Positions 40,358 to 41,102 of a DNA stretch of 41,102 nt are shown here, piece after piece. The stretch comes from Pseudomonadota bacterium. GTDB taxonomy: Bacteria > Pseudomonadota > Gammaproteobacteria > Burkholderiales > Burkholderiaceae_C. Below the pieces are notes generated by a model. That model was not told the origin of the DNA, did no database searches, and saw only the letters and a program-made list of their open reading frames with translations. The translations under genes and the position numbers were made by a program. The stretch spans positions 1-41,102 of the forward strand of contig CAUJIM010000011.1 in the NCBI GenBank assembly GCA_963205335.1. The letters run 5' to 3'. Within the stretch, counting starts at the first letter, position 1, and the number at the start of each line of letters is the position of its first letter.

Positions 40358-40389
40358 TTGATTATTTACGCATTCACGTAATTAGTCAA
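40358..40389. promoter_or_regulatory. ArsR-type operator overlapping divergent promoters
   Basis: TTGATTATTTACG (40358-40370) and CGTAATTAGTCAA (40377-40389) are inverted, 11 of 13 matching, around CATTCA. The minus-strand promoter TTGACT (40389-40384) / AATAAT (40366-40361), 17-base spacer, lies wholly inside it. For the plus-strand ArsR gene TATAAA (40394-40399) is the likely -10. A bound repressor would therefore block the efflux operon and its own gene. Confidence 0.7.
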
Positions 40390-40421
40390 CAAGTATAAAA
40401 TGCCCCCATGGAGATGACGTC

Positions 40422-40760
40422 ATGAAGCGCATGCCCCCCGAGGCCATCCAGCAGGTGGCCGCCTACTTCCAGGTGCTGGCCGAGCCCACGCGCCTGCGCA
40501 TCCTCAACCTGCTGCGCGAGCACGAGTACAACGTGGGAGAGCTGGCGCAGGCCTGCGGCTACACGGCGGCCAACGTCTCGCGCCACCTCTCCCTGATGAC
40601 CAAGCACGGCATCGTCGCGCGCGAGGAGCGTGGCACCAGCGTCTATTTCCGCATCGCCGACGGTCAGGTGGACGAGCTTTGCGACCTGGTCTGCGGCAAC
40701 ATCGCCAGCCGCATGCAGGCGGCCAGCGCGGTGCATCAGGCGTTCAAGGCAATGCTGTAG
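40422..40760 (+). CDS. ArsR-family repressor with three cysteines
   Basis: A 112-residue winged-helix repressor. LAEPTRLRILNLLREHEYNV and ELAQACGYTAANVSRHLSLM form the recognition unit; GIVAREERGTSVYFRIAD is the wing. Cysteines are at 45 (in the helix where sulfide/metal sensors of this family often have one), 87 and 91 (LCDLVC, near the C-terminal dimer helix). The arrangement loosely recalls persulfide-sensing BigR/SqrR and the metal sensors; which it is cannot be decided from sequence. It is divergent from the RND operon, whose distal genes are sulfide:quinone reductases, which favours a sulfur signal. Confidence 0.88.
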   Translation: MKRMPPEAIQQVAAYFQVLAEPTRLRILNLLREHEYNVGELAQACGYTAANVSRHLSLMTKHGIVAREERGTSVYFRIADGQVDELCDLVCGNIASRMQAASAVHQAFKAML

Positions 40761-40795
40761 CGCCGGGGGCGATGCCTTAGAATCCCTACCCCTGC

Positions 40796-40869
40796 GCGGG
40801 TGTAGTTCAATGGTAGAACGGCAGCTTCCCAAGCTTCATACGAGGGTTCGATTCCCTTCACCCGCTCCA
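40796..40869 (+). tRNA. tRNA-Gly(CCC)
   Basis: A 74-base tRNA. GCGGGTG at the 5' end pairs with CACCCGC; the D-arm is GTAGTTCAATGGTAGAAC, the anticodon loop is TTCCCAA (anticodon CCC), the T-arm is GAGGGTTCGATTCCCTT, and the discriminator plus CCA are encoded (TCCA). It closely resembles E. coli glyU. Confidence 0.95.
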
Positions 40870-41102
40870 CCGCATCATTCTGCGGACTTCCGCAGAAATC
40901 CAAGAGAGTCTGCAAGTCGTTGCCACACAAGGACTTTTCCTCTCTTTGACGTTCTGCCGTAGTCCACTGCGATCCGCCTACAGCCGGGACTTTTAAGTCC
41001 ACAAACAAGTCCATTTTTGCGGGCGCGGCTGATTCCGGATTGTTGATGGAGGGGCGAGGTCGACGTGACCAGCATCTGGTTCCTGACTCATGTTCAGGAG
41101 CA
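40870..41102. other. Gene-free region after tRNA-Gly with GGACTT/AAGTCC repeats
   Basis: No credible gene is seen. A hairpin TCTGCGG-ACTT-CCGCAGA (40879-40896) follows the tRNA and could be its terminator. GGACTT occurs at 40884, 40931 and 40987, and AAGTCC at 40995 and 41007, including the paired GGACTT-TT-AAGTCC. Base composition is lower in GC than the rest of the window. The combination could be an attachment-site region of an integrated element lying to the right, but no integrase is inside the window. Confidence 0.45.

Noticed and set aside
40879..41014. CRISPR array in the repeated GGACTT/AAGTCC tract
   Set aside because: The units are six bases, irregularly spaced and in both orientations; there are no repeat-spacer units.
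40736..41075. Small minus-strand open frames over and beyond the tRNA
   Set aside because: They cross the tRNA gene on the opposite strand or have no recognisable features, start site or neighbours in support.

Overview
The window is GC-rich, densely packed DNA from a betaproteobacterium, most likely a member of the Comamonadaceae (Acidovorax/Comamonas/Alicycliphilus-like). This is an inference from the gene content: several orphan TctC/Bug binding proteins, a propionyl-CoA carboxylase and methylmalonyl-CoA mutase operon, a gentisate pathway, and short palindromic repeats with an AGCGCT core. No rRNA, CRISPR array, transposase or integrase gene is visible.

Layout. (1) 1-7554, plus strand: the propionyl-CoA to succinyl-CoA operon, with the 3' part of methylmalonyl-CoA mutase, meaB, a kinase-fold protein, pccB, a small membrane protein and pccA. 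A ribbon-helix-helix/PIN toxin-antitoxin pair is inserted after the mutase. (2) 7555-8355: a fold-back repeat, then an AbrB-like antitoxin with a Doc toxin under a perfect 16-bp palindrome. (3) 8378-10331: FetAB-type metal exporter and a DUF167 protein. (4) 10480-13143: one 887-residue protein joining a GH19-like glycosidase, a papain-like protease and a serine alpha/beta hydrolase, the most unusual gene here. (5) 13197-16010: YafQ/DinJ toxin-antitoxin, glutathione reductase and nicotinamidase. (6) 16096-20056, minus strand: a GntR-headed meta-cleavage cluster. (7) 20730-26522, minus strand: a cluster that reads as salicylate to salicylyl-CoA to gentisyl-CoA, then gentisate ring cleavage and fumarylpyruvate hydrolysis, with its own TctC. 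(8) 26698-31239: a DUF1254 protein, an alkylsulfatase-like protein, a TctC with a broken start, and a divergent Crp/Fnr regulator. (9) 31239-31661: a run of fold-back repeats. (10) 31658-40760: a minus-strand series of two DUF2892 proteins, two sulfide:quinone-reductase-type flavoproteins and a TolC/RND/adaptor efflux trio, divergent from an ArsR regulator. (11) 40796-40869: tRNA-Gly(CCC), followed by 233 gene-free bases rich in GGACTT/AAGTCC repeats, possibly the edge of an island.

The aromatic, propionyl-CoA and sulfur modules suggest a metabolically versatile aerobe that uses aromatic acids and propionyl-CoA-yielding substrates and detoxifies sulfide. Three different type II toxin-antitoxin modules lie within the first 14 kb. 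The main candidates for something undescribed are the tri-domain hydrolase, the physical link between an RND pump and sulfide oxidation genes under one ArsR operator, and a repeat that forms the first 22 codons of the TolC-family gene.
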